From Aureimonas frigidaquae (GTDB taxonomy: Bacteria > Pseudomonadota > Alphaproteobacteria > Rhizobiales > Rhizobiaceae), in the NCBI RefSeq assembly GCF_001463905.1, contig NZ_BBWR01000006.1, positions 62,001 to 126,000 on the forward strand: a stretch of DNA of 64,000 nucleotides, read 5' to 3'. Positions within the stretch are counted from its first letter, which is position 1, and the number at the start of each line of letters is the position of its first letter. Positions 16,002-25,982 of this stretch are shown one piece after another. The notes under the pieces were generated by a model. That model made no database searches, had not been told where the DNA came from, and worked only from the letters and a program-made list of their open reading frames with translations. Both the position numbers and the translations under genes were made by a program.

Positions 16002-17090
16002 TTGGCAGCATATATCGATGGAGTCGCGGTTGAGCTGACGGAGGCGATCGGGGCCGCTGCGGGCCGTCTTGCCGCGGCTCGGATGCCGCTCGTCACCGGG
16101 CTTTGCGCCGATATGGCCACGATCCGCGCCGCACACACACTGGCGCAACGTTGCGGCGCCGTCATCGACCATGCGCAGTCCGCCGCCTTCTTTCCCATCA
16201 TCGAAGCTCTGCGCGAGGGCGGCCTGGTCATGGGCCTGCCGGCGGAAGTGCGGCGGCGCGCCGACCGGCTGCTCCTGGTGGGCGCCGACGCCCTTTCCGC
16301 CTGGCCGGGCCTTCTCGACATGGTGCTCGTGCCGGAGCCCGATCTCGGCCCCGGCGCAGGGCAGCCGCGTGCCATCGCCTGGATCGGCCCGCCGGCCAAC
16401 GCGTCGGACTGGCCGGCCGGCATCGCCATCACGCCCTATGCCTGCCCGCAGGAGCGGCTGACGGAGGTGCTCGGCCTTGTGGCATGCGCGCTGGCCGGCC
16501 GCCCGCACCGCGAGGGACCCTTTCCCAAGGCGCAGATGGCCGCGCTTGTGGAGTTCCTGGAGGGCGCGGGGTTCGGTTGCATCGCCTGGTCCGTCCGGGC
16601 GACGGATACGCTCGGGCACCGTATGGCGGCCGAACTGGTCGACCGGCTGAACCTCCACACGCGCTACACCGCAATGCCCACCCATGCCGACCCGACGGGC
16701 TATGGCGCTGCCATGCTATCCAACTTCGTCACCGGCTTCCCGCTGCGGGTTCGCGCCAGCGGCAGTGGGTGGGCGCATGACCCCATCCTCTACGATGCGA
16801 GCCGCCTTCTGGCGGCGGGGGAATGCGATGCGGCGCTGTCGGTCCACACGCAACCGGAGGTCAGCCACCCCGGCTGCGATATCGTCATCGATCCCGCGCC
16901 GCAGCCCGGCATGGCGGGGATCGTCATCGGCGGTGGCGCGCCGCCGGACGCAGTGGATTACGGCCCGGCCATCGGCAGCTTCGTGCCGGCCGAGCCGGGG
17001 CGCTTCGCGGTGGCCGAGGTGCCGGCCCCCGGCATCCTGATGCAAATATCCGACGCGGTGCGTCAGCTCCGGCAAAGGGCTGCGGCATGA
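16002..17090 (+). CDS. fhcB: Formyltransferase/hydrolase complex subunit B
   Basis: A 362-residue protein related to formylmethanofuran dehydrogenase subunit B. It aligns as AYIDGVAVELTEAI at the start, then MPLVTGLCADMATIRAAHTLAQRCGAVIDHA and a C-terminal PGCDIVIDPAP. In bacteria the Fhc complex converts formyl-H4MPT to formate, and FhcB lacks the molybdopterin chemistry of its archaeal relative. No ATG is available at the family N-terminus; a TTG at 16002 is the best start, with a purine-rich stretch upstream. The stop overlaps the fhcA start (ATGA). Confidence 0.87.
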   Translation: MAAYIDGVAVELTEAIGAAAGRLAAARMPLVTGLCADMATIRAAHTLAQRCGAVIDHAQSAAFFPIIEALREGGLVMGLPAEVRRRADRLLLVGADALSAWPGLLDMVLVPEPDLGPGAGQPRAIAWIGPPANASDWPAGIAITPYACPQERLTEVLGLVACALAGRPHREGPFPKAQMAALVEFLEGAGFGCIAWSVRATDTLGHRMAAELVDRLNLHTRYTAMPTHADPTGYGAAMLSNFVTGFPLRVRASGSGWAHDPILYDASRLLAAGECDAALSVHTQPEVSHPGCDIVIDPAPQPGMAGIVIGGGAPPDAVDYGPAIGSFVPAEPGRFAVAEVPAPGILMQISDAVRQLRQRAAA

Positions 17091-18706
17091 CGCTCGCGCT
17101 CGTCGGAGGCCGGATCGTCGATCCCCTGTCCGGGGGCGAGCGGACGGGCGATATCCTGGTGGCGGATGGACGTATCGTCGATGCGGCGGAAGGGCCGATC
17201 GAGCGGATCGACTGCACGGGCTGCATCGTGATGGCGGGCGCCATCGACATCCACGCCCATATTGCCGGCGGCCTCGTCAACACGGCGCGGCTGCTCCTGC
17301 CGGAATATCACCGGGCGCACCAGCCGCGCCCCGCGCAGACGCCCCTGGCCACGCTCGGCTGGACCACCTGGCAGACCGGAACGCTCTATGCGCAGATGGG
17401 CTTCACGCTGGTCGTGGAGCCGGCCATGGGCCCGTCCTCGTCCCTGCACGCCCATCTGGAAATGGCGGATATCCCCATCATCGACCGCGCCGGGCTGGTG
17501 GTCCTTGGCAATGACGATTTCCTTATGTCGTTGCTGCGCGACGGCGCGAGCGCGGCCGAGCTGGACGATTACCTGGCCTGGCAGGTTTCCGCCGCCGGGG
17601 CGCTCGGCGTCAAATGCATCAATGCCGGCGGCTCCGCCGCCTTCAAATCCAACATGCGCCGCTTCGGGCTCGACGATGTCGTGCCCGATTACGGCGTCAC
17701 CTCGCGGCAGATCGTCAAAGCGCTGCAGGGCAGCGTCGACCGGCTCGGCATCGCCCATCCGCTGCATGTCCACTGCAACAATCTCGGCATGCCGGGCGAC
17801 GGCGCCGCGGCAGCAGCTGCCACGATGGAAGCGGCCGAAGGCCTGCCGATGCACTTGGCCCACATCCAGTTCTACGGCTATGGCACGGATGGGCGCCGGG
17901 GCTTTTCCTCGGCAGCGCGGCAACTGGCCGAGATCGTCAATGCGCGCCCCGAGCTCAGCGTGGATATCGGCCAGGTCATGTTCGGCCAGACGGTCACCAT
18001 CTCGTCGGACGAGTTGCGCCAGTTCGCCGGCCGCGACCTCGCCCGGCCCCGCAAGTCCGTCATCCTGGACGGGGATGCCAATGGCGGCGGCGCGGTCCCG
18101 ATGCATTATCGCGCGGCCGATTTCTACAATGCCATGCAATGGGCCATCGGGCTGGAACTGTTCCTCATGATCGAGGATCCGTGGCGCTGCTTCTTCACCA
18201 CCGATCATCCGAACGGCGCGCCCTTCACCGCCTATCCGGACCTCTTCGCCCTTCTGATGAGCCACGACCTGCGGTGCCAATGGCTGGAACGCCTGCCCAA
18301 GGGGGTGCGGGCGCGGACGGCGTTGAAGGACATGACGCGGGAATACACGCTGGAAGAGGTCGCCATCATGACGCGCGCCGCGCCGGCGCGCCTGCTTGGC
18401 CTTCGCGATCGCGGGCATCTGCGCGCCGGGGCGCGGGCCGATATCGCAGTGTACCGTCCGCAAGACGACCGGGCCGCCATGTTCGCGCAGGCACGGCTTG
18501 TCCTGAAGGACGGGCTGCCGGTGGTGCGGGACGGGCAGGTTGTGGCAACCCCGCGCGGGCGCACGCTGCGGCTCGAGACGCCGCGCGATCCGGCCATGCT
18601 CCGGCGGCTGGAACGCTTCTATGATCAGCGCTATGGCCTGCCGTTGCGCTATTTCGAGGTGTCGGACGGTGCGCTGGGTGGGGACGTCCTGGAGGTCGTC
18701 CGATGA
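17087..18706 (+). CDS. fhcA: Formyltransferase/hydrolase complex subunit A
   Basis: A 539-residue amidohydrolase-fold subunit, the hydrolytic part of the Fhc complex that releases formate from formylated methanofuran-like cofactor. The metal-binding motif DIHAHIAGG lies near residue 50, followed by LHVHCNNLG and MHLAHIQFYGYG histidine motifs and the late TTDHPNGAPF aspartate-histidine segment. The length is normal for FhcA/FwdA. It overlaps fhcB by 4 bases and fhcD by 4 bases. Confidence 0.95.
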   Translation: MTLALVGGRIVDPLSGGERTGDILVADGRIVDAAEGPIERIDCTGCIVMAGAIDIHAHIAGGLVNTARLLLPEYHRAHQPRPAQTPLATLGWTTWQTGTLYAQMGFTLVVEPAMGPSSSLHAHLEMADIPIIDRAGLVVLGNDDFLMSLLRDGASAAELDDYLAWQVSAAGALGVKCINAGGSAAFKSNMRRFGLDDVVPDYGVTSRQIVKALQGSVDRLGIAHPLHVHCNNLGMPGDGAAAAAATMEAAEGLPMHLAHIQFYGYGTDGRRGFSSAARQLAEIVNARPELSVDIGQVMFGQTVTISSDELRQFAGRDLARPRKSVILDGDANGGGAVPMHYRAADFYNAMQWAIGLELFLMIEDPWRCFFTTDHPNGAPFTAYPDLFALLMSHDLRCQWLERLPKGVRARTALKDMTREYTLEEVAIMTRAAPARLLGLRDRGHLRAGARADIAVYRPQDDRAAMFAQARLVLKDGLPVVRDGQVVATPRGRTLRLETPRDPAMLRRLERFYDQRYGLPLRYFEVSDGALGGDVLEVVR

Positions 18707-19611
18707 GCGAACGCATTCTGAACGGCGTCGCCATCGAGGCGACCTTTGCCGAGGCCTTTCCGATGCGCGGAACCGGCATCGTCGTGACGGCCGCCTCCGA
18801 ACGCTGGGTGCTGGAGGCTGCCCGCTCCTTCACCGGCTTTGCGACCTCGGTCATCGCCTGCGGCTGCGAAAGCGCGATCGACCGCCTGCTCGGTCCGGAC
18901 GAGACGCCGGACGGGCGGCCGGGCGTGCGCATCCTGATCTTCGCCATGGATACGAAGGGGCTGCAGAAGCAGCTCGTCACCCGGCTCGGCCAATGCATCC
19001 TGACGAGCCCGTCCTCGGCCTGTTATGCCGGGCTGGACGGGGAGGTGCGCCTGCCGCTCGGCGATGCGATCCGCTATTTTGCAGATGGCTGGCAGGTTTC
19101 CAAGCGCATCGGCACGCGGCGCTTCTGGCGCATGCCGGTGATGGAGGGCGAGTTCCTCTGCGAGGATACGACCGGCCTGACCAAGGAGGCCGTGGGCGGC
19201 GGCAACCTTCTGATCCTGGCGCACGACGCCGAGCGCGCCCTTGCCGCGGCAGAGGCCGCGCGCGACGCCATCGCCGCCGTGGAGGGCTGCATCATGCCCT
19301 TTCCAGGGGGCATCGTGCGGTCCGGCTCCAAGATCGGCGGCAAGTACAAGGGCCTCATGGCCTCCACCAACGATGCCTATTGCCCGACGCTCAAGGGCGC
19401 CGTCCAGACGCAGCTGACACCCGATGTCGGCTCGGTCCTGGAAATCGTGATCGACGGGCTCACCGCCGGCATCGTCGCCGATGCCATGCGCGCGGGACTT
19501 GAGGCCATCATCGCGCTCGGGCCCGAGCGAGGGGCGATCCGCGTTTCGGCCGGGAACTACGGCGGCAAGCTCGGCCCGCACCACTTCCACCTGATGGAGC
19601 TTGTCCTGTGA
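18703..19611 (+). CDS. fhcD: Formylmethanofuran:H4MPT formyltransferase subunit
   Basis: A 302-residue protein matching Ftr/FhcD. Recognisable segments are LNGVAIEATFAEAFPMRGTGIVVTA at the N-terminus (read in parts), FATSVIACGCESAIDR and GGSVRSGSKIGGKYKGL-like GIVRSGSKIGGKYKGL near residue 206. It transfers the formyl group from H4MPT to the methanofuran-like cofactor in the Fhc complex. The gene overlaps both fhcA and fhcC by 4 bases, giving the usual B-A-D-C order. Confidence 0.95.
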   Translation: MSERILNGVAIEATFAEAFPMRGTGIVVTAASERWVLEAARSFTGFATSVIACGCESAIDRLLGPDETPDGRPGVRILIFAMDTKGLQKQLVTRLGQCILTSPSSACYAGLDGEVRLPLGDAIRYFADGWQVSKRIGTRRFWRMPVMEGEFLCEDTTGLTKEAVGGGNLLILAHDAERALAAAEAARDAIAAVEGCIMPFPGGIVRSGSKIGGKYKGLMASTNDAYCPTLKGAVQTQLTPDVGSVLEIVIDGLTAGIVADAMRAGLEAIIALGPERGAIRVSAGNYGGKLGPHHFHLMELVL

Positions 19612-20426
19612 GCGCGCTCGTCCTGACCCCGCGGCCGGGATTTGACGGCCGGCTCGATCTGTCGGCCCTGCGTCCGACAGTGCTGGCGGGCCTGTCCGAG
19701 CGCGAGATCGCAAGCCTGCCGCTGTCGTCGGCGGGGCAGGAACCAGAGGGGCGGGGGCTCGTCGTCGCAGACGTCTTCGCCATCCGGCCGGGCGACGCCG
19801 GTTGCCTTGTCATCGCGGAAGGATCGGATCGCTTCGACGGCATCGGCGAAGGGCTGGATGGCGGCGAAATACGGGTCGAGGGCCATGTTGGGCACCGGGC
19901 CGGCCGCGCCATGCAGAACGGCGTCCTGACGATTGCCGGCAATGCCGGGCCGCATGCCGGCTCATGCATGAGCGGCGGGCGCATCGCCATTGCCGGCCAT
20001 GCCGGAGCCTTCCTGGGCGGCCCGCTGGCGGGTGAGATGATCGGCATGCGCGGCGGCGAAATCCTCGTCGACGGCGATGCGGCGGAGCGGGCCGGTGACC
20101 GGATGCGGCGCGGCACGATCCGCATAGGCGGGAACGCCGGCCCGCAGGCTGGCGCGCGGATGATCGCCGGCAGCCTGATCGTGCTGGGCCGGCACGGGCC
20201 CGGCCTCGGCCAGCTCATGCGGCGCGGGACGATCCTCCTGCCCGCCGGATCGGAAGAAGGCCTGCCGGCCAGCTTCGTGGACAATGGCGCCTGCGAATTC
20301 ACCTTCCTGGCGCTCATGGAACGGCTGGTTCCCGGCGTGCCGCCTCTGCCGCGGCGCATGCGCCGGTTCCTCGGCGATATGGCGAGCCTCGGCCTCGGTG
20401 AAGTTCTGGTGCCGCTGGCGCGATGA
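19608..20426 (+). CDS. fhcC: Formyltransferase/hydrolase complex subunit C
   Basis: A 272-residue protein with the repeating beta-helix of the glutamate-synthase C-terminal domain. Many GG/GxxxG steps are visible between residues 80 and 195, for example GEGLDGGEIRVEGHVGHRAG and GEMIGMRGGEILVDGDA. It is the structural partner of FhcA in the Fhc complex. It is the last fhc gene and lies 39 bases before ureD, so read-through into the urease genes is possible. Confidence 0.94.
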   Translation: MSALVLTPRPGFDGRLDLSALRPTVLAGLSEREIASLPLSSAGQEPEGRGLVVADVFAIRPGDAGCLVIAEGSDRFDGIGEGLDGGEIRVEGHVGHRAGRAMQNGVLTIAGNAGPHAGSCMSGGRIAIAGHAGAFLGGPLAGEMIGMRGGEILVDGDAAERAGDRMRRGTIRIGGNAGPQAGARMIAGSLIVLGRHGPGLGQLMRRGTILLPAGSEEGLPASFVDNGACEFTFLALMERLVPGVPPLPRRMRRFLGDMASLGLGEVLVPLAR

Positions 20427-20465
20427 TGCCATAAGCCTTGGCGGGATAGCCGGGGACGTGAAGCG

Positions 20466-21266
20466 ATGGATGCGATGACGCAGCTTCAGCGGGCGCGGGG
20501 CGCCGTTCGCCTGACGATGCGCCAGGATGGCGGCCGCAGCCGCATCGCCCATCTGTTTCAGGAAGGGTCGGCCAAGCTGCGCTTCCCGCGGCTGGCGGAT
20601 GCGCAGGCCGTCTTCGTCAACACGGCGGGCGGCATGGCGGGGGGCGATGCCGTCACGATTGAGGTCGATGTGGAGGCTGGCGCCGAGCTGACCGTGACCA
20701 CGCAGGCTGCCGAACGCGTCTACCGCGCGCATGGCGGCTCTGCGCGCGTCGACAACCGGCTGCAGGTCGCACAAGGGGCCAGCCTGTCCTGGCTGCCGCA
20801 GGAGACGATCCTCTACGATGCGGCCGGGCTGGAGCGCAGCTTCACCGTCGATCTTGCCGCCGATAGCCGCTTCCTTGCCTGCGAAAGCATCGTCCTGGGG
20901 CGGACGGCCATGGGCGAGACGGTCCGCAGCGGGCACCTTGCCGACCGGTGGCGCCTGCGGCGGGACGGGCGGCTCGTCTATGCGGACGACCTTGTCCTGT
21001 CCGGCGCGGTGGATCGGATCGGGGCGCGGGCCGCTGCGCTGGATGGCGCCCGTGCCATGGCCAGCATTCTGGTGCAGGGTCCCGACGGGCCGGCGCATCT
21101 GGCACGGCTGCGCGCAACCCTGCCGGACAGTGCCGGGGCGAGCCTGATCGAGGGGCTTCTGGTGGTGCGGATCCTGGCCGAGGACGGTTTTGCGCTGCGC
21201 GCGATGCTGCCGCCGCTGCTGCAGGCACTGGCGAAGAGGCCGCTCCCCCGCCTATGGTCGCTCTGA
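20466..21266 (+). CDS. ureD: Urease accessory protein UreD
   Basis: A 266-residue accessory protein that, with UreF and UreG, helps load nickel into apo-urease. Family motifs are the GSAKLRFPR segment near residue 35, [12 protein letters not shown] near residue 53, [10 protein letters not shown] near residue 80 and the [12 protein letters not shown] segment near residue 107. The start follows the end of fhcC closely. The next gene, ureA, begins 28 bases after its stop. Confidence 0.94.
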   Translation: MDAMTQLQRARGAVRLTMRQDGGRSRIAHLFQEGSAKLRFPRLADAQAVFVNTAGGMAGGDAVTIEVDVEAGAELTVTTQAAERVYRAHGGSARVDNRLQVAQGASLSWLPQETILYDAAGLERSFTVDLAADSRFLACESIVLGRTAMGETVRSGHLADRWRLRRDGRLVYADDLVLSGAVDRIGARAAALDGARAMASILVQGPDGPAHLARLRATLPDSAGASLIEGLLVVRILAEDGFALRAMLPPLLQALAKRPLPRLWSL

Positions 21267-21294
21267 AACGTCGATTCGAACCGAGGTTGCCCGC

Positions 21295-21597
21295 ATGAAC
21301 CTGACCCCCCGTGAAAAGGACAAGCTTCTGATCTCCATGGCGGCCATGGTGGCCCGCCGCCGTCTGGAGCGCGGCGTGAAGCTCAACCATCCCGAAGCGA
21401 TCGCGCTGATCACCGATTTCGTGGTCGAAGGGGCGCGGGACGGCCGCAGCGTGGCGGAGCTGATGGAGGCCGGGGCCACCGTCATATCGCGCGCGCAGGT
21501 CATGGACGGTATTGCCGAGATGATCCACGACATTCAGGTGGAGGCGACCTTCCCGGACGGCACCAAGCTCGTCACCGTCCACGAGCCGATCCGCTGA
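21295..21597 (+). CDS. ureA: Urease gamma subunit
   Basis: A 100-residue structural subunit, the normal UreA length. It begins [13 protein letters not shown] and contains [13 protein letters not shown] and the C-terminal [18 protein letters not shown], all typical of UreA. It assembles with UreB and UreC into the cytoplasmic urease that splits urea into ammonia and carbon dioxide. Confidence 0.97.
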   Translation: MNLTPREKDKLLISMAAMVARRRLERGVKLNHPEAIALITDFVVEGARDGRSVAELMEAGATVISRAQVMDGIAEMIHDIQVEATFPDGTKLVTVHEPIR

Positions 21598-21605
21598 CGC
21601 TGCGC

Positions 21606-21800
21606 TTAAGGAAGCTGCGCCATGTCCGGCGTGGGGTCTTCGAGGAAAAGATAGCGCCCTTCGATGGCGCTGTAGAAGGCGGGCCCGGTGCGCTCGCCGA
21701 TCGTCACGATGCGCGCCGATTCGGCATCCCCGAGCCCCGCGGCGCCCGTGGTGGTGGCGATGAGGGCAAGTCCCCCCAATATGGCGATGGCTGCTTTCAT
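21606..21800 (-). CDS. Small putative secreted protein
   Basis: A 64-residue product with a hydrophobic N-terminal segment ([20 protein letters not shown]) that looks like a signal peptide, leaving about 40 mature residues. It is encoded on the opposite strand between ureA and ureB. No family was recognised. A GAAACAGGG stretch precedes the ATG. The frame extends further upstream, but that would overlap less plausible sequence. It may be a real small gene; the short length keeps confidence moderate. Confidence 0.5.
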   Translation of the reverse strand: MKAAIAILGGLALIATTTGAAGLGDAESARIVTIGERTGPAFYSAIEGRYLFLEDPTPDMAQLP

Positions 21801-21967
21801 GGCCCTGTTTCCCGATGGGACGCGCGCCCTGCCGGCCCGGCTCCCGTATGGCGGGGTTAACAAACGATGAAGGCTTTGGTTGCGTGACGGTGGGCGCCCA
21901 GGCTTTGACAGGCGGCGCGCCCCGACGCATCCTGTCCTCCATTCCATCGACAGGACGGACCCTTCTG

Positions 21968-22282
21968 ATGATTCCAGGCGAAGTGATCGTTCAGCCCGGC
22001 GAGATCGAGCTGAACAGCGGCCGGCCCACGGTGACGCTGCGTGTCGACAACCGCGGCGACCGGCCGGTTCAGGTCGGATCGCACTACCATTTTGCCGAGA
22101 CGAACCCGGCGCTCGCCTTCGACCGGGAGGCTGCCTACGGCATGCGCCTGGATATCGCCGCGGGCACGGCCGTGCGCTTCGAGCCGGGGCAGGGCCGCGA
22201 GGTGACGCTGGTGCCGCTGGGCGGCACGCGCACCGTCTACGGCTTCAACGGAGCGGTGATGGGGGCGCTGAAGCGCCCCTGA
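21968..22282 (+). CDS. ureB: Urease beta subunit
   Basis: A 104-residue structural subunit. It begins [20 protein letters not shown] and carries the [14 protein letters not shown] motif and a [14 protein letters not shown] ending, all diagnostic of UreB. An open frame extends about 50 codons upstream, but ATG 21968 matches the conserved N-terminus. It is separated from ureA by about 370 bases that hold an opposite-strand small gene. Confidence 0.97.
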   Translation: MIPGEVIVQPGEIELNSGRPTVTLRVDNRGDRPVQVGSHYHFAETNPALAFDREAAYGMRLDIAAGTAVRFEPGQGREVTLVPLGGTRTVYGFNGAVMGALKRP

Positions 22283-22286
22283 CCCG

Positions 22287-22736
22287 TCAGGAACCGTCGG
22301 GCTTGACGGTCGCGCTGGGCTGCGCCGACAGCGCGGAGCGGATCTGTTCGAGCTGGACGCCGACGCGCGGCCGCGGAATGTTGTAGAGCTCCGCCGGACC
22401 GGAGCCCGCCGCCGACTGGAAATCGTCCGAGCCGGTGCCCATCGATCCGCCGAGCGTCGTGGCCGCGCCGAAATCTCCGGTGCGGGCGGCATCGTCCACA
22501 TTGATCGAATCGATGCTGGACGATCCCGCGCTCGCGGCGGGATCGGGCCCGGCGCCGACGCCGCCGGAGCTCGAATCGATCGATACGCCGGCGCCGCCGA
22601 GGCTGGGTCCGGAACCACCGGAACCGCCGCCGCCGATGCCGCCGCCGCCGCCCGAGCCGCCGCCAATGCCCTGCGCCGCAGCCGGCCCGGCCAGAAGGAC
22701 GGCCAGGAGAAGGGGTGTCAGAATCTTGATCGTCAC
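22287..22736 (-). CDS. Glycine-rich putative secreted protein
   Basis: A 149-residue protein with a clear signal peptide (ILTPLLLAVLLAGPAAAQ) followed by a low-complexity region rich in glycine and serine to about residue 75 and a more ordinary C-terminus with NIPRPRVGVQLEQIRSAL. A GTG start has AAAGG 7 bases upstream. No family was recognised. It is opposite to the urease genes, converging on ureB with only 4 bases between stops. Confidence 0.65.
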   Translation of the reverse strand: MTIKILTPLLLAVLLAGPAAAQGIGGGSGGGGGIGGGGSGGSGPSLGGAGVSIDSSSGGVGAGPDPAASAGSSSIDSINVDDAARTGDFGAATTLGGSMGTGSDDFQSAAGSGPAELYNIPRPRVGVQLEQIRSALSAQPSATVKPDGS

Positions 22737-22863
22737 GTCGCACCTTTCGGGTTGCCGGCCGGCGGTGGATCGAGAGCGTCCGCACCGACAGAAGATATTC
22801 GCCCTATGATAGCGCGCACCGCAATCAAGGATAGCGGATTCTCGCCTCCTGGCCTCCAGACGA

Positions 22864-23289
22864 TCAGTCGACGATCCGGGCGCGGCCGGGGATCTGCCGC
22901 GAGCGCAAATGTGGCCGGGTGACGCCGCTGCCGCTGAGCGTCCCGGGATCGGAGCGGGAAAAGGCCCCGGAGTTGATCGTGTTCAGGTCCGACCGGCCTT
23001 CCGTCGCCCGCAGTTCGATGGAGGGCGCCGCATGCGGCGCGACGATTTTCGGTCGCAGGTAGGAATCATCGTACTGCCGGCCATAGGCACGCTCTTCCAC
23101 CGTATCGCCGTAGACGCGGGCCGCCGGTATATCCACGCGGCGCGGCACACGCGGCACGCCGCCAATGCGCGGATTGACGCCGGCCGAGGGCACGCCGCCG
23201 ATCGGGCCGGGCTCGTAGGGCTGGGCGGCGGCGGGCAATGGTGCGGCAGCGGCGGCCGCCAGGACCGTCAGCATGGCCAGGAGGCGCAT
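22864..23289 (-). CDS. Putative secreted protein, proline/arginine-rich
   Basis: A 141-residue product with a signal peptide ([21 protein letters not shown]). The mature part contains [24 protein letters not shown], read here as two imperfect IGGVP steps, and no recognised domain. A GGAAAGG site precedes the ATG. It is transcribed divergently from ureC, sharing the 119-base gap, and sits in tandem with the glycine-rich secreted gene. Confidence 0.68.
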   Translation of the reverse strand: MRLLAMLTVLAAAAAAPLPAAAQPYEPGPIGGVPSAGVNPRIGGVPRVPRRVDIPAARVYGDTVEERAYGRQYDDSYLRPKIVAPHAAPSIELRATEGRSDLNTINSGAFSRSDPGTLSGSGVTRPHLRSRQIPGRARIVD

Positions 23290-23408
23290 GGCCTTTCCTT
23301 TCCTTGAATTGCGCGGATTGCGTACACTTGCCGCTTCCGCTTAAAACTGAGGCACAACCGGGCGGTGGCTGGGATTCGCCGCCGTCCGCCGACCCTTTGG
23401 AGAGCGAC

Positions 23409-25121
23409 ATGCCCGCAACGATCGATCGGTCCACCTATGCGTCCATGTATGGCCCGACGGTCGGAGACAAAGTGCGGCTCGCCGATACCGAGCTCATCAT
23501 CGAGGTGGAGGCCGACCATACCATCTATGGCGAGGAGGTGAAGTTCGGCGGCGGAAAAGTGATCCGCGACGGCATGGGTCAAAGCCAGGCCTCACGCGCA
23601 GAAGGCGCTGTCGATACGGTCATCACCAATGCGCTCGTGCTCGACCATACGGGCATCTACAAGGCCGATATCGGCCTTCTGGACGGGCGTATCGTCGGCA
23701 TCGGCAAGGCGGGCAACCCCGATACGCAGGATGGGGTGACCATCATCGTCGGCCCCGGCACTGAGGCCATTGCCGGCGAAGGCCGCATCCTGACGGCGGG
23801 CGGGGTGGACAGCCACATCCATTTCATCGCCCCGCAGCAGATCGAGGAGGCGCTCTATTCGGGCGTGACCTGCATGATCGGCGGCGGCACCGGCCCCGCC
23901 CACGGCACGCTGGCCACCACCTGCACGCCGGGCCCCTGGCACATGGCCCGCATGCTGCAGGCGCTCGATGCCTTTCCGATGAACTTCGTCCTGGCCGGCA
24001 AGGGCAATGCCTCGCGCCCCGCCGCCCTGGAAGAGATGGTGCGCGGCGGCGCCGGCGCGCTGAAACTCCATGAGGACTGGGGCACGACCCCGGCCGCGAT
24101 CGACTGCTGCCTCGGGGTTGCCGATGCCTTCGATGTCCAGGTGATGATCCACACCGACACGCTGAACGAAAGCGGCTTCGTGGAACAGACCGTCGGCGCC
24201 TTCAAGGGGCGGACCATCCACGCTTTCCATACGGAGGGTGCCGGTGGCGGCCATGCGCCCGACATCATCCGTGTCTGCGGCCTGCCCAACGTGCTGCCGG
24301 GTTCCACCAATCCGACGCGCCCCTATACGCGCAACACGCTGGAAGAGCACCTCGACATGCTGATGGTGTGCCACCACCTGGACCCATCCATCCCCGAGGA
24401 CATCGCGTTCGCGGAAAGCCGCATCCGCAAGGAGACGATCGCCGCCGAGGATATCCTCCACGATCTGGGCGCCTTCTCCATCATCGCCTCCGACAGCCAG
24501 GCCATGGGCCGCGTGGGTGAGGTCGTCATCCGGACCTGGCAGACGGCCGACAAGATGAAGCGCCAGCGCGGCCGGTTGGCGGAAGAGGCAGGCGACAACG
24601 ACAATTTCCGCGCCCGGCGCTATGTCGCCAAATATACGATCAACCCTGCCATCGCGCAGGGCCTCTCGCGGGAGATTGGATCTGTCGAGGTGGGCAAGCG
24701 CGCCGACCTCGTCCTGTGGAACCCGGCCTTCTTCGGCGTCAAGCCGGACATGGTGCTGCTCGGCGGCACCATCGTCGCCGCGCCGATGGGGGATCCGAAC
24801 GCCTCCATCCCGACGCCGCAGCCGGTCCATTACCGCCCCATGTTCGGCGCCTTCGGCAAGGCGGTCGGCGCCAGCGCGGTGCATTTCGTATCGCAGGCGG
24901 CGCTGGACGACGGGCTGCGCGAGCGCCTGGGCTGTGAGCGCCTGTTCCTGCCGGTCCACAATACGCGCGGAGGCATCTCCAAGGCATCCATGAAACTCAA
25001 CGATGCCTGCCCGCAGATCGAGGTCGACCCGGAAAGTTACGAGGTCCGGGCCGATGGCGAGCTCCTGACCTGCCCGCCGGCGGATGTGGTGCCCATGGCG
25101 CAGCGATACTTCCTCTATTGA
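23409..25121 (+). CDS. ureC: Urease alpha subunit
   Basis: The 570-residue catalytic subunit, with the standard length. Nickel ligands are visible in the HIHFIAPQQ motif, the carbamylated lysine is K219 ([10 protein letters not shown]), and [14 protein letters not shown] and [15 protein letters not shown] form the rest of the active site and mobile flap. ATG 23409 is preferred over an upstream open frame because GGAG lies just before it and the conserved N-terminus starts there. Unusually, it is separated from ureB by two opposite-strand secreted-protein genes, so it must have its own promoter or be reached by long read-through. Confidence 0.98.
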   Translation: MPATIDRSTYASMYGPTVGDKVRLADTELIIEVEADHTIYGEEVKFGGGKVIRDGMGQSQASRAEGAVDTVITNALVLDHTGIYKADIGLLDGRIVGIGKAGNPDTQDGVTIIVGPGTEAIAGEGRILTAGGVDSHIHFIAPQQIEEALYSGVTCMIGGGTGPAHGTLATTCTPGPWHMARMLQALDAFPMNFVLAGKGNASRPAALEEMVRGGAGALKLHEDWGTTPAAIDCCLGVADAFDVQVMIHTDTLNESGFVEQTVGAFKGRTIHAFHTEGAGGGHAPDIIRVCGLPNVLPGSTNPTRPYTRNTLEEHLDMLMVCHHLDPSIPEDIAFAESRIRKETIAAEDILHDLGAFSIIASDSQAMGRVGEVVIRTWQTADKMKRQRGRLAEEAGDNDNFRARRYVAKYTINPAIAQGLSREIGSVEVGKRADLVLWNPAFFGVKPDMVLLGGTIVAAPMGDPNASIPTPQPVHYRPMFGAFGKAVGASAVHFVSQAALDDGLRERLGCERLFLPVHNTRGGISKASMKLNDACPQIEVDPESYEVRADGELLTCPPADVVPMAQRYFLY

Positions 25122-25174
25122 TGGTTTTGCGGTTTAACCTTGGGTTCCGAACCCTGCCATCGTGAGGCACAGCC

Positions 25175-25525
25175 ATGCTGCGTATGATCGTCACCGCTTC
25201 CATCGTCGGTCTGGCCGGCGCTGCGCTGGCCGACACGCTGGAACTCGACCTTCCGGGAAGCGTGGAGCGGCAGAGCGTGACCTACAGTTGCAGCGATGGC
25301 GCGGAACGCACCGCCGAATACATCAACGTGGGGCAGTCCAACAGCCTGGCCCTGATCGAGATCGAGGGCGAGACGCTCGTCTTCGTCAATGTCCTGTCGG
25401 GATCCGGCGCCCGGTACGCGGCGCGCCAGTATATCTGGTGGGACGCGCAGAACGCGGTGACATTCACCGACGAGACGGCGGGGGAGGGTGCCAAACCCGT
25501 GACCTGCCAGGAAAAGAAGGCCTGA
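25175..25525 (+). CDS. MliC-type lysozyme inhibitor-like secreted protein
   Basis: A 116-residue product with a signal peptide ([16 protein letters not shown]) and a small beta domain. The paired cysteines (YSCSDG near residue 40 and VTCQEK near the end), the [17 protein letters not shown] segment and TFTDE fit the MliC/PliC family of C-type lysozyme inhibitors, which protect peptidoglycan in the periplasm. No lipobox cysteine is seen, so it is likely soluble. It lies between ureC and ureE on the coding strand. Confidence 0.78.
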   Translation: MLRMIVTASIVGLAGAALADTLELDLPGSVERQSVTYSCSDGAERTAEYINVGQSNSLALIEIEGETLVFVNVLSGSGARYAARQYIWWDAQNAVTFTDETAGEGAKPVTCQEKKA

Positions 25526-25532
25526 TGCGCGC

Positions 25533-25982
25533 GTGATCGAAGCAGAATCCGTCATCCTGCGGGAGGCATCCCCGGGCCCGTTCGCCGATTGCATCACGCT
25601 CGACGAAAGCCAGCGCCACCGGCGCCGCATGGCGATGGTCAGCGATGGCGGGATCGCCTTCCTGCTCAACCTGTCGCAGGCCCGCCTCCTACGGGCGGGG
25701 GACGCCATCGTCCTGGCCGATGGCCGGTTGATCGAAGTTCGGGCCAAGCCGGAAGCGCTCTATGCCGTGCGCGGGCACGATGCGCGCCATCTCTTGACGC
25801 TGGCCTGGCATCTGGGCAACCGGCACCTGCCCGCCGCCATCGAGGCGGACCGGATCCTGATCCGGCGCGATCATGTGATCGCCGATATGGTCAAGGGCTT
25901 GGGCGGCAGCGTGGAGGAGATCGAGGACGCCTTCGATCCGGCGGCCGGCGCCTACGCGCAGCACGGCCACAGCCATGACTGA
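25533..25982 (+). CDS. ureE: Urease accessory protein UreE
   Basis: A 149-residue nickel metallochaperone. It begins at GTG 25533, 7 bases after the MliC-like stop. The core contains [17 protein letters not shown], the conserved UreE nickel-site region, and the C-terminus ends HGHSHD, a short histidine tail for extra nickel binding. Its 3' end overlaps ureF by 8 bases. Confidence 0.94.
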   Translation: MIEAESVILREASPGPFADCITLDESQRHRRRMAMVSDGGIAFLLNLSQARLLRAGDAIVLADGRLIEVRAKPEALYAVRGHDARHLLTLAWHLGNRHLPAAIEADRILIRRDHVIADMVKGLGGSVEEIEDAFDPAAGAYAQHGHSHD

